Assembly (NCBI GenBank): GCA_002365735.1
Contig: DEZY01000170.1
Coordinates: forward strand, 21,376-33,119
Origin: Actinobacteria bacterium UBA3120
Lineage (GTDB): Bacteria; Actinomycetota; Actinomycetes; S36-B12
Length of the DNA: 11,744 nt
Direction: 5' to 3'
The notes below the pieces were generated by a model. That model did no database searches. It was not told where the DNA came from and was given only the letters and a program-made list of their open reading frames with translations. Shown here in pieces: positions 1-6,801 of the stretch (position 1 is its first letter; each line of letters begins with the position of its first letter). A program made the translations under genes and the position numbers.

Positions 1-227
1 GCTACGCCGAGAATCGTAACTCCCATGAAGACCGCGCCACGAACTTGCGGCCAGGTTACTGTGAATGCGCGCGGACCTTTGACCAGCAGCACGATCATTC
101 CCAAAACTAGGGAAGCCGCAATAAAGCGTGTGCCGGACCCAATGAGTGGTGGCATAGATTTCACCATGAGAGCGATGCCCGTGTAAGTAGAGCCCCAAAC
201 GATCCAGAGAGTGATCAAAGGTCCCAT
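1..227 (-). CDS. EamA/DMT-family transporter, N-terminal fragment
   Basis: This is the beginning of a membrane permease of the drug/metabolite transporter (EamA, RhaT/YedA-like) superfamily, cut off by the left edge. The recognisable signature is the first helix, LWIVWGSTYTGIALM, followed by a PPLIGSGTRFIAAS segment. Together these match the start of the first EamA repeat. A second helix (LVLGMIVLLVKG) and the start of a third (FMGVTILGV) follow. EamA proteins usually have ten helices, so only about a quarter is visible. I chose the ATG at 227 because family members normally start just before this helix. An in-frame GTG at 275 would add 16 residues. Neither start has a well-placed Shine-Dalgarno: a GAGGAG (minus strand, 259-254) lies too far from the ATG. 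The substrate cannot be predicted; exporters of amino acids or metabolites are common in this family. Confidence 0.8.
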   Translation of the reverse strand, partial: MGPLITLWIVWGSTYTGIALMVKSMPPLIGSGTRFIAASLVLGMIVLLVKGPRAFTVTWPQVRGAVFMGVTILGV

Positions 228-334
228 GATTGTGCGGAATGGGGCTTCGGTTACTCCTCGAACATCGGCTGTCACGAGGGCAGCATGCCAGACTGATATC
301 CCCGGTACCGGTGACTGTCTCGTAAGTGAGGCTT

Positions 335-349
335 AGGACCAAAGTCCCG
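335..349. promoter_or_regulatory. Possible DosR/DevR-like inverted repeat
   Basis: On the minus strand this reads CGGGACTTTGGTCCT, an imperfect inverted repeat. The GGGACT..GTCC core resembles the published mycobacterial DosR (DevR) box, TTSGGGACTWWAGTCCCSAA. A looser GACTAGGGTC follows at 351-360. The centre lies about 63 bases before the cydA-like start at 405 and 115 bases from the EamA start at 227, so the intended target is unclear. The resemblance is seen directly; binding by a DosR homologue is inference. Confidence 0.3.
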
Positions 350-404
350 TGACTAGGGTCTGACGGCGCCTGGCGGCCAGTCGTGCACCGGCAAAGATCC
401 CCAC

Positions 405-521
405 ATGGACGTTTTGGATCTTTCCCGTTGGCAATTTGGCCGTCAGACCGGTGAAAACTTTTTTCACGTCCCTCTCGCGCTCGAAATTCACGGGATGGTT
501 ACCACCGTTCATGGCTCGTAG
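405..521 (+). pseudogene. cydA-like N-terminal remnant (38 codons)
   Basis: This ORF encodes 38 residues beginning MDVLDLSRWQFG and ends at a TAG (519-521). That opening is the conserved N-terminus of cytochrome bd ubiquinol oxidase subunit I, which in actinobacteria typically reads MDxxDLxRWQFG and continues ITTVYHFxFVPLTIG. Here the match breaks down after residue 12. Residues 19-24 (FFHVPL) could fit the FxFVPL part of the same helix. Alternatively, VPLALE could derive from the later CydA GAPLALE segment joined by a deletion. CydA is normally 450-500 residues, so this cannot be a functional oxidase subunit. No Shine-Dalgarno is visible; AAAGAT (393-398) sits six bases upstream of the ATG, where a leaderless -10 box would lie. 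I found no further CydA-like stretch before 667. It could also be an unrelated small protein that copies the motif, but twelve near-matching residues make that less likely. Confidence 0.45.
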
Positions 522-647
522 TAGAGCTAAAGGCGCAAAGGTTATCCAAGAAGAGCCGTGAGGTAACCATGATATTAAAGGGAAACACTTGAATGTGGTA
601 GCCGAAAGAATTAAGTAGATGGCAGACTAGGAGCGAAAGGACACGCC

Positions 648-731
648 TTGACAAGCGTGAATCACAATGACCATGACTACGGCTCCACAACCACAAAACC
701 CTATGGTGCAGTTACTCACGCCAGAGGGTGA
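648..731 (+). CDS. Possible short upstream ORF overlapping E1-alpha start
   Basis: A TTG at 648 opens a 27-codon frame ending at TGA 729-731, in a different frame from the E1-alpha gene it overlaps. It is listed only because its TTG has the best-placed Shine-Dalgarno in this leader: AAAGGA at 636-641, six bases upstream. The E1-alpha ATG at 667 has none. The peptide (LTSVNHNDHDYGSTTTK...) has no recognisable domain and no run of branched-chain residues, so classical attenuation is not supported. It may be translated for coupling, or may be chance. Confidence 0.15.
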   Translation: MTSVNHNDHDYGSTTTKPYGAVTHARG

Positions 732-1767
732 ATTGGTGACCCATGAAAGCTATTCCTTGGACCTTACCCACGCTCAGTACAAATCCCTCTACCGCGAAAT
801 GGTGTTCGTCCGAAGGCTGGATCAGGAGGCAACGGCACTTCAACGCCAAGGGGAACTTGGTCTCTGGGCCTCGTCGTTGGGTCAAGAGGCTGCTCAGGTG
901 GGCTCAGCTTTTGCACTCGAAAAAAATGACTTTGCATTCCCGACCTATCGCGAACATGGTGTTGCCTGGATGCGCGGTGTGGACCCCATGAAAATCATGG
1001 AGGTCTACCGCGGAATTTCTAATGGCGGCTGGGACCCACTTGAGCATGGATGCAATAGCTACACAATCGTGATCGGTAACCAGGTGCTCAACGGAGTTGG
1101 TTACGCCATGGGTTGCACTCTGGATCAAAGCGAAGACGCCGTGATTACCTACTTTGGTGACGGAGCGACAGCTCAGGGTGATGTAAATGAGGGTTTCGTT
1201 TTCGCATCGACTTTTGACGCCCCGGTCGTATTCTTTTGCCAAAACAACCAATGGGCCATTAGCCAGCCAAGTGAGAAATTCGTTAAAACTCCGATTTACA
1301 AACGCGCAGACGGTTTCGGGTTCCCCGGTGTCTTGGTAGACGGAAATGACATCCTGGCAGTGATAGCCGTTACGAAGGCAGCCCTTAATCGGGCACGCAG
1401 TGGTGCCGGACCAACCCTGATTGAAGCATTCACGTATCGGATGGGCGCCCACACAACATCGGATGACCCGACGCGTTATCGCCATGAAAATGATTTGCAA
1501 AACTGGAAATTACGTGATCCAATCGAGAGGCTTAAAGTCATGTTGGCGCGTAATGGAATTGCTGATCGAAATTTCTTTGATGCAATTGATATTGACGCGG
1601 ATGCATGGGCGCACACCTTACGAGCTGCGGTTCGCAGCATGGGTGAGCCGGCACCCGAGTCGATCTTTGACAACGTATATGCCGATAGCCATGAGGCACT
1701 TGATGCACAGCGTGCTGCCTTCCTTGACTACCACGAAGGCTTTGCTGACTCGGGAGTGAAATCATGA
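667..1767 (+). CDS. bkdA: 2-oxoacid dehydrogenase E1 alpha subunit (branched-chain type likely)
   Basis: This is the alpha subunit of the thiamine-diphosphate-dependent E1 component. With E1-beta it decarboxylates a 2-oxoacid and passes the acyl group to the lipoyl arm of E2, in the cytoplasm. The ThDP motif is visible as GDG (residues 164-166) through NN (193-194). The conserved RQGELGLWASSLGQEAAQVG segment lies around 60-79, and the HTTSDDPTRYR loop follows the YRMGAH segment. The HTTSDDPTRYR form and the gene order resemble mycobacterial BkdA (Rv2497c), favouring branched-chain oxoacids; pyruvate cannot be excluded because alpha2beta2 pyruvate dehydrogenases are close relatives. At 366 residues it is of normal length. 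The ATG at 667 keeps the usual N-terminal VQLLTPEGE segment; ATGs at 673 and 703 are alternatives, and none has a good Shine-Dalgarno. Its stop overlaps the E1-beta start (ATGA). Confidence 0.93.
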   Translation: MTMTTAPQPQNPMVQLLTPEGELVTHESYSLDLTHAQYKSLYREMVFVRRLDQEATALQRQGELGLWASSLGQEAAQVGSAFALEKNDFAFPTYREHGVAWMRGVDPMKIMEVYRGISNGGWDPLEHGCNSYTIVIGNQVLNGVGYAMGCTLDQSEDAVITYFGDGATAQGDVNEGFVFASTFDAPVVFFCQNNQWAISQPSEKFVKTPIYKRADGFGFPGVLVDGNDILAVIAVTKAALNRARSGAGPTLIEAFTYRMGAHTTSDDPTRYRHENDLQNWKLRDPIERLKVMLARNGIADRNFFDAIDIDADAWAHTLRAAVRSMGEPAPESIFDNVYADSHEALDAQRAAFLDYHEGFADSGVKS

Positions 1768-2732
1768 CAAACGAGCTGACTATTGCCAAAGCCCTTAACC
1801 AGGCATTGCGAACCGCAATGGAAGAAGACAGCAAAGTACTCCTTTTCGGTGAAGACATTGGGAAACTGGGTGGCGTTTTTCGGGTAACCGACGGGCTACA
1901 CAAGGACTTCGGTGATCATAGGGTCCTTGACGCCCCACTTGCTGAAAGCGGAATTGTGGGCACTGCAATTGGGTTAGCCATGCGGGGTTATCGACCTGTT
2001 CTTGAGATCCAATTTGACGGCTTTGTTTTCCCCGCTTTTGATCAGATCATTTCTCAGTTGGCCAAGGTACATCGACGCACTAACGGCAGCGTGAAACTTC
2101 CGATCACGATTCGAATTCCTTATGGTGGCGGAATTGGTGCGGTTGAACACCACAGTGAGTCACCCGAGACTTTTTTTGCACATATTCCTGGACTCCGAGT
2201 CCTTACACCAAGTGATCCGCAGTCCGCATACTCCTGCCTGCTTTCCGCTATTCGCAGCAATGACCCGGTAATTTTCTTTGAGCCTAAGCGGCGCTACTGG
2301 GACAAGGGCTCGGTTGATCACACCCAATCTCCCGCGGATCCGTGGCGGGCTCGCATTGTGCGAACTGGTTCTGACGTCACCGTCGTTGCCTACGGACCTA
2401 TGGTCAAAACTGCGCTGCAAGCTGCAAATGCAAGCGAATACTCACTTGAGGTGATTGACTTGCAATCGCTTTCACCCCTAGATGACCGAAGTATTGCCGA
2501 CTCGGTGGAACGAACTGGGCGGCTCGTGATTGTTCACGAGGCTCCGGGAAACCTGGGCTTGGGCGCTGAAATCGCTGCTCGAATTGGGAAGAGTTGCTTC
2601 TACAACCTTGAGGCTCCCATCGAGCGGGTAACCGGGTACGACATTCCTTATCCACCGAGCAAACTTGAGGAGCACTACCTACCCGATCATGACCGAATTT
2701 TGGTCGCCGTTGATTCAGCGATGGAGGCTTAA
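1764..2732 (+). CDS. bkdB: 2-oxoacid dehydrogenase E1 beta subunit
   Basis: This is the beta subunit of the E1 decarboxylase, completing the active site with the alpha subunit. The transketolase pyrimidine-binding domain begins near residue 5 and carries GEDIGKLGGVF (29-39) and LAESGIVG, whose Glu61 is the family's ThDP-activating glutamate. The sequence continues through GGGIGAVEHHSES, the segment found in all E1-beta chains, to a C-terminal transketolase domain containing IDLQSLSPLD and VHEAPGNLGLGAEIAA. The length, 322 residues, is typical. The ATG overlaps the stop of the alpha gene by four bases and is preceded by GGGAG (1752-1756) at seven bases, so translation is probably coupled and balanced with alpha. 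The substrate specificity argument is the same as for the alpha chain. Confidence 0.94.
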   Translation: MTNELTIAKALNQALRTAMEEDSKVLLFGEDIGKLGGVFRVTDGLHKDFGDHRVLDAPLAESGIVGTAIGLAMRGYRPVLEIQFDGFVFPAFDQIISQLAKVHRRTNGSVKLPITIRIPYGGGIGAVEHHSESPETFFAHIPGLRVLTPSDPQSAYSCLLSAIRSNDPVIFFEPKRRYWDKGSVDHTQSPADPWRARIVRTGSDVTVVAYGPMVKTALQAANASEYSLEVIDLQSLSPLDDRSIADSVERTGRLVIVHEAPGNLGLGAEIAARIGKSCFYNLEAPIERVTGYDIPYPPSKLEEHYLPDHDRILVAVDSAMEA

Positions 2733-2734
2733 AC

Positions 2735-3946
2735 GTGCCCATTGAAATTTTTCATTTACCCGACGCAGGTGAGGGTTTAACCGAGGCTGAAATTCTGCGT
2801 TGGCTAGTCGAACCCGGGGACTCAGTATCGGTCAACCAAATGGTGGTTGAAATTGAAACAGCTAAAGCAACTGTTGAACTTCCCATCCCGTGGGCTGGTG
2901 TGGTCTCGCAAATCCACGAAGAAATTGGTGCGATTGTTCCCGTCGGCGCACAAGTAATTTCGATCGAAACGCCGGCTCAGCCCCAGCGCGAACCCGTCCT
3001 GGTTGGCTACGGAGTCAAAGAAGGCGACTCACTCACCCGCCGGACACGTAAAGCGTCAAATACAGAGTCAACAGCAAATTCGAACCGGGTTACCGCTAAG
3101 CCATTAGTGCGCAAGCTCGCAAAAGACCAAGGAATAGACCTGTCAACTCTGGTGGGAACGGGTCTCAATGGTGAAGTCACGCGAGAAGACGTCCAAGCCG
3201 CAATCGGTGGTGAAGCGGTACCACCAAGTGTCTCCCATGACCACGCTGGCGAACGCATTCCAGTGCGTGGTGTTCAACGCTTGATGGCGGAGGCTATGGT
3301 CGCCTCAGCATTTACCGCCCCCCATGTCACAGAGTGGGTCGAGGTCGACATGTCAAGGACGCTTGAAGTTGTGGAAAGAATGAGAACGCGCAGCAGTGAA
3401 CGAATCACACCATTCGTGTTGGTGTCTGCTGCTCTGATCCGTGCGGCCCAAAAATACCCGCGCATTAACTCAAGTTGGATTGACACCAAGGATGGCGCTG
3501 ACGTACTCATTCACCCCAATATTCATTTGGGTTTTGCTGCTGACACACCAAAGGGGCTTCTAGTTCCTGTGGTACGAAATGCAAACGCTGACAATCCCAT
3601 GGCCCTCTCAGCCAGTATCACCACCCAGATGGACAAGGCGCGAGATGGTTCGGCGAGTCCGGCCGATCTCACCGGTGGCACCATCACGGTCACCAACGTT
3701 GGGGTATTTGGAGTTGACGGTGGAACGCCGATCATCACGCCCGGTCAGGCCGCCATTCTCGCTATGGGTCGGATCATAAACAAACCATGGGTAGTGAACG
3801 ACTCGATTGTGATCCGGCCGATCATGCAACTGACTTTTTCTTTCGACCACCGAATAATTGATGGTGCACTTGGATCCCGCGCTTTAGCCAGTGTGGCCAG
3901 TTATTTGTCGGACCCAGCTCTAGACGAGTTGCTACTCAAGGACTGA
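2735..3946 (+). CDS. bkdC: Dihydrolipoyl acyltransferase E2 component
   Basis: This is the core acyltransferase of the complex: it accepts the acyl group from E1 on lipoate and transfers it to coenzyme A. Domains in order: one lipoyl domain (about 1-78) with the lipoylation lysine in ETAKATVE (Lys44); a flexible linker with the LVGYG motif (89-93) frequent in actinobacterial E2 chains; a peripheral subunit-binding domain (about 121-157, KPLVRKLAKDQGIDLSTL then GEVTREDV); and a catalytic domain (about 170-403) with FDHRIIDG, placing the active-site His372 and Asp376. It has 403 residues and a single lipoyl domain, as in mycobacterial BkdC. The GTG start at 2735 has a strong GGAGG at 2723-2727, seven bases upstream and inside the end of the E1-beta gene. 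No E3 (lipoamide dehydrogenase) gene follows; it must be encoded elsewhere. Only 11 bases separate its stop from the convergent gene. Confidence 0.94.
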   Translation: MPIEIFHLPDAGEGLTEAEILRWLVEPGDSVSVNQMVVEIETAKATVELPIPWAGVVSQIHEEIGAIVPVGAQVISIETPAQPQREPVLVGYGVKEGDSLTRRTRKASNTESTANSNRVTAKPLVRKLAKDQGIDLSTLVGTGLNGEVTREDVQAAIGGEAVPPSVSHDHAGERIPVRGVQRLMAEAMVASAFTAPHVTEWVEVDMSRTLEVVERMRTRSSERITPFVLVSAALIRAAQKYPRINSSWIDTKDGADVLIHPNIHLGFAADTPKGLLVPVVRNANADNPMALSASITTQMDKARDGSASPADLTGGTITVTNVGVFGVDGGTPIITPGQAAILAMGRIINKPWVVNDSIVIRPIMQLTFSFDHRIIDGALGSRALASVASYLSDPALDELLLKD

Positions 3947-3957
3947 TCGGGGTCGCT

Positions 3958-4779
3958 TCACGGTGTGGATGCGAGCGCATTAAGAAACTCCTGTACTCGC
4001 GGACCTGATCCAGTTACTCGATTCGCAGTGACATCGGGGTCTACCCGTCCGCAGTATCTGTTAACAAAGTCAGCCCAAGGGATTTCGATATAGGTGATCT
4101 CACCGGTTGGCTCACTGACAAAAGCAGCCTTTCCTTCGGGACCAGTTGCGAGGTAGAGAGTTCCGTCGATGTCTGGTCCGGTGAAGACTAACTTTAAGGA
4201 TTCATCCGCGGGTATTCCCATTTTCTTGCCCCAAATAAACGGCAGGGTCCCCAACATTAGCTGTGCTGCATCCTTTCCAGGGTTGCTCATGAGATTGGGC
4301 GGCGCGCCAATTGCAATTCGAACGTCTTGATCATGGGCCCAAATGTCGAATGCCCGCATGGCAAGGAACTGTTCTTTTGTTCGCTCACCTTTGACCCACG
4401 GCATGCTTAGAGTAGGTGACCGCGTGGAAAGAAAGTCAGAAAGATTGTTGGCGGCAGAAAGCATTTGTTGCAGTAATGCAGCTGGTGGGGTTCCACGCCT
4501 GTAGTCCACGCCGCGCTCGGTGAATTGATTAGATGGACCCTTGACATGGGGGAGTTGGTCCCATTGTGGTTCATGATCGGGTGCCAGTTCACCGACCGCC
4601 ATAGAGTCAAGGTCAATTGTGTGGGCAACAAGGTCGGCCACGCTCCAGCCTGGACACGGGGTTGGGAGTGACCACTGTTCGGCAGTGAGTGGTTCTAAGG
4701 TGGCGTAAAAATCCAGAACGGCCTCAAGGTAGGTCTTCATGGGGTCAAGGGAGCTCTTAGTTTGAAGTAGATCGTCCAT
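3958..4779 (-). CDS. Maleylpyruvate isomerase (mycothiol-dependent)/DinB-like family protein
   Basis: The protein belongs to the actinobacterial TIGR03083/TIGR03086-type family related to mycothiol-dependent maleylpyruvate isomerase, with a DinB-like four-helix N-terminal domain. The segment LPTPCPGWSVADLVAHT (about residues 38-54) is diagnostic; His53 is the likely first metal ligand. The later RAFDIWAHDQDVRIAIG segment supplies the Asp/His pair seen in many relatives (the characterised isomerase has Glu there). A C-terminal domain follows (about 190-273). With the ATG at 4779 the protein has 273 residues. An in-frame TTG at 4827 would add 16 residues but run past the divergent gene's start; ATG 4740 is a shorter option. 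Members are presumed to act on mycothiol or bacillithiol adducts, but most, including this one, have no known substrate. It converges on the E2 gene and diverges from the hydrolase gene. Confidence 0.85.
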   Translation of the reverse strand: MDDLLQTKSSLDPMKTYLEAVLDFYATLEPLTAEQWSLPTPCPGWSVADLVAHTIDLDSMAVGELAPDHEPQWDQLPHVKGPSNQFTERGVDYRRGTPPAALLQQMLSAANNLSDFLSTRSPTLSMPWVKGERTKEQFLAMRAFDIWAHDQDVRIAIGAPPNLMSNPGKDAAQLMLGTLPFIWGKKMGIPADESLKLVFTGPDIDGTLYLATGPEGKAAFVSEPTGEITYIEIPWADFVNRYCGRVDPDVTANRVTGSGPRVQEFLNALASTP

Positions 4780-4818
4780 GTTTACAGTCTGCCGTATCCC
4801 TGGTATTTGTGCTGGTAA

Positions 4819-4824
4819 TACACT
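4819..4824 (+). promoter_or_regulatory. Leaderless -10 box for the C-N hydrolase gene
   Basis: TACACT fits the actinobacterial TANNNT -10 pattern and ends seven bases before the ATG at 4832. This places transcription start at, or next to, the first base of the start codon. No Shine-Dalgarno is present, consistent with a leaderless mRNA. Confidence 0.5.
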
Positions 4825-4831
4825 CAAATCT

Positions 4832-5626
4832 ATGGGCGTGAAGGTGACAGTGCTGCAAATTGATTGCTCAACCGCCGAGTCGGTTCCGAAACGAGTTGAG
4901 CGAGTCCTTGGGCTAATTGATCAGCAGGCGCCTGAATGCGAGTTGATGTTGCTACCTGAGTTGTGGAATGTGGGGGCATTTGACCTCGAAGCCAGCCGCG
5001 CGCATGCCCAACCAATTGACGGGGCGCTTCCAACAGCGCTTGCGCGCAAGGCACGTGAGCACGGAATCTGGTTACACGGTGGTTCCTTTTGCGAAAAAGC
5101 GGGCGCAGACTTACACAACACGAGTGTGTTGTTTAACCCAGAGGGCGAGTTGGCTGCCTACTACCGCAAAGTGCATGTGTTCACGTATGCACGTGAACAA
5201 GACACCATGACTCCGGGGAAAAATTACGTGATGGTCGAAACGCCACTGGGATTAACGGGTCTTGCTACCTGCTACGACGCTCGCTTTCCCGAAATGTTTA
5301 GGGCAATGCGCATTGCCGGGGCACAAGCATTCGTGATTCCCTCTGGCTGGCCGATTCCTCGAATTAGCCAGTGGGATGCCTTACTTCCGGCGCGGGCTGT
5401 TGAAAATCAAGCATGGGTGATTGCATGTAATCAAACTGGTGTTCAGGGGCGGCACCAACTAGGAGGAAGTTCAGTAATCATTGATCCGCTCGGAAATGTC
5501 TTGGCGCACGGCGGGGAAACCGAAACCGTGCTTGGGGCTGAGATTGACATTCAGATTGGGAAGGATTGGCGGGCAGAGTTCCCAGCGATCGATGACCTCG
5601 TTGACTCACCTGTCATCACCGTTTAG
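4832..5626 (+). CDS. Carbon-nitrogen hydrolase (nitrilase superfamily, omega-amidase-like)
   Basis: This is a cytoplasmic amidase-type enzyme of the nitrilase superfamily, which hydrolyses non-peptide C-N bonds through a Glu-Lys-Cys triad. All three residues are present: Glu43 in LLPELW, Lys113 in YYRKVHVF and Cys147 in ATCYDARFPE. The sequence resembles the Nit2/YafV omega-amidase branch, which removes 2-oxoglutaramate and related amides, but specificity is not proven by the motifs. With the ATG at 4832 the protein has 264 residues, normal for the branch, and begins MGVKVTVLQID. A GTG at 4838 is nearly equivalent. An ATG at 4778 would add 18 residues with no homology and overlap the divergent gene. 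The start sits directly behind a leaderless-type -10 box. The stop abuts the stop of the convergent transpeptidase gene with no intervening base. Confidence 0.9.
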   Translation: MGVKVTVLQIDCSTAESVPKRVERVLGLIDQQAPECELMLLPELWNVGAFDLEASRAHAQPIDGALPTALARKAREHGIWLHGGSFCEKAGADLHNTSVLFNPEGELAAYYRKVHVFTYAREQDTMTPGKNYVMVETPLGLTGLATCYDARFPEMFRAMRIAGAQAFVIPSGWPIPRISQWDALLPARAVENQAWVIACNQTGVQGRHQLGGSSVIIDPLGNVLAHGGETETVLGAEIDIQIGKDWRAEFPAIDDLVDSPVITV

Positions 5627-6355
5627 TTAGTTCTTCACCCGGATCACGATCACAGGATTCTTTTTTGGATCCAGCCATCTCAGCAAATTTTTCATATACT
5701 TCTGGGGGACGGCGATGCACCCGGCTGTATTTTTCCCGTTGCTTACATGCAAAAAAATACCGCCACCCCGCGCAGTATTCGCACTTTGATCGGTTCGATT
5801 AATCCCATTCGATCCCTGAGTGATTTTTCCTTTGGGGAGATTAAAATCAAGGACTGCAACGTAGTTGTATTGCTTGCCATAAGTGGTAAGACGCTCAACG
5901 TAATTCCCGTAACTTAACCACTTCTTGTTCGTAGTTTGGAAAACGTTGTAGGTGCTGGGGACTCGTGGATTATAGGTCCAGGCGTCATAGTCGCCAACTT
6001 TTGTATATTTTAGTGAGGCACCGGGGTCTGGCTTAATGCCAAATGCCCACTTGATTGCGTAGGTTCCTGTGGGGGTTTTCCCGGTTCTTTGCTTGCGCTT
6101 GTTTCCAGAAACCAGGCCGCCGTAGCCCAGATTTGCTGTTGTGGAACTGTGAGTTGCTGTCCAGGTCTTGTTGTTCTTTTCAAATGTGCGCACGGTGCCG
6201 GTCGTTGCGTTCCACGATTTAGCCGTGACCAAAACCACTTGCTTGCTGTCGGTGATTCCGCTGAGAAGTACTGGTGCAGCGTGGCCGCTGGTTGGTGCAA
6301 TAAGCCCAGACAGAACAAGGGGGAGCACTAGGAACGCGTGCCACGTCTTGGTCAT
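5627..6355 (-). CDS. Exported L,D-transpeptidase (YkuD family, COG3786-like)
   Basis: This is a secreted enzyme of the YkuD (L,D-transpeptidase catalytic) superfamily, which makes 3-3 peptide cross-links in peptidoglycan or attaches proteins to it. Residues 1-26 form a signal peptide ending near SGHA. The GYGGLVSGNKRKQRTGKTPTGTY stretch (quoted in part: GKTPTGTY) is the substrate-loop signature. The active site is FLHVSNGKNTAGCIAVP, with His203 and the nucleophile Cys213; this spacing fits the COG3786 branch better than the classical SHGC form. With ATG 6355 the protein has 242 residues. A TTG at 6391 would add 12 residues inside the upstream gene and disturb the signal peptide. The ATG follows the rhodanese stop by two bases with no clear Shine-Dalgarno, so translation is probably coupled. 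It is the last gene of the copC cluster. Confidence 0.85.
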   Translation of the reverse strand: MTKTWHAFLVLPLVLSGLIAPTSGHAAPVLLSGITDSKQVVLVTAKSWNATTGTVRTFEKNNKTWTATHSSTTANLGYGGLVSGNKRKQRTGKTPTGTYAIKWAFGIKPDPGASLKYTKVGDYDAWTYNPRVPSTYNVFQTTNKKWLSYGNYVERLTTYGKQYNYVAVLDFNLPKGKITQGSNGINRTDQSANTARGGGIFLHVSNGKNTAGCIAVPQKYMKNLLRWLDPKKNPVIVIRVKN

Positions 6356-6357
6356 GA

Positions 6358-6801
6358 CTAGGAAACTACAGGAAAGCCTGCACTCTCCCAACCGGTGAGC
6401 CCAGATTCAAGTTCGAAAATACTGTTTACCCCAATGCTGGCCATTTGATCCACGGCCACTTGGGAGCGATTTCCACTTTGACAGTAGACCGCGTATACGC
6501 CGTCTGGATCAAGACCCATGATTTGATCTGCAAAGCCCGGAGCCTCAACGTTGTAGTTGACGGCGCCATCGATGTGACCCTGGGCGAATTCACCCGGGGT
6601 ACGGACATCAATAATCGTGATGCCTGGGATTGCCACAACTGATGTAAAAGTGTTGGCGTCAACGCGCTCAAGGTTTGCGGGAGTCCCGACAGCCACGTCG
6701 GTCGGGACGTTCGCTGTGTCTGAACTTGAGCAACCGGCAAGGGGGGCGGTGAAAGCTAGGGCCGCGGCCGCGAAAGCAACACCAAGTCTCCAAGTTCTCA
6801 T
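6358..6801 (-). CDS. Rhodanese-domain lipoprotein
   Basis: This is a predicted surface-anchored sulfurtransferase. Residues 1-23 form a lipoprotein signal peptide with lipobox LAGC, placing the acylated Cys24 at the start of the mature chain. A single rhodanese domain follows (about 45-145), with IIDVRTPGEFAQGHIDGAVN and the catalytic loop YCQSGNRS (Cys107). Rhodaneses carry persulfide on this cysteine; the physiological donor and acceptor here are unknown. The length of 147 residues is normal for a single-domain exported form. The ATG at 6801 lies inside a CsoR/CstR-like palindrome and is preceded by TACCCT (6814-6809) in leaderless position. The purine run AGGGGGT directly before the ATG is too close to be a good Shine-Dalgarno. 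It follows the copD-ctaG gene by 15 bases and precedes the transpeptidase gene by two. An external rhodanese beside copper genes suggests thiol, persulfide or copper stress, which is inference. Confidence 0.9.
   Translation of the reverse strand: MRTWRLGVAFAAAALAFTAPLAGCSSSDTANVPTDVAVGTPANLERVDANTFTSVVAIPGITIIDVRTPGEFAQGHIDGAVNYNVEAPGFADQIMGLDPDGVYAVYCQSGNRSQVAVDQMASIGVNSIFELESGLTGWESAGFPVVS

Larger units (their letters stand above)
228..666. other. Intergenic region with a gene remnant
   Basis: This stretch of over 400 bases separates the divergent EamA transporter and the 2-oxoacid dehydrogenase cluster. No full-length gene is visible on either strand. It holds a DosR-like inverted repeat (335-349), a short perfect palindrome CTGGCGGCCAG (370-380), a 38-codon cydA-like remnant (405-521), and a purine-rich AGGAGCGAAAGGA (629-641). 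The last lies about 25 bases before the E1-alpha ATG, too far to serve that start as an ordinary Shine-Dalgarno. A weak promoter candidate for the cluster is TTGAAT (589-594), a 17-base spacer and TAAGTA (612-617); it matches consensus poorly. Confidence 0.5.

Noticed and set aside
370..380. CTGGCGGCCAG palindrome as an operator
   Set aside because: It is short and GC-rich with a one-base centre, matches no regulator site I know, and such palindromes are expected by chance.
499..696. 65-codon minus-strand frame upstream of E1-alpha
   Set aside because: It has no domain, no ribosome site and irregular composition, and it overlaps both the cydA-like remnant and the E1-alpha start.
904..1500. 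198-codon open frame on the minus strand inside the E1-alpha gene
   Set aside because: It is antisense to a clearly conserved gene, has no recognisable domain, and reads as low-complexity shadow coding.
4778..4831. 18-residue extension of the C-N hydrolase from the ATG at 4778
   Set aside because: The extra residues have no family match, and a -10-type box sits inside this stretch, just before the ATG at 4832.
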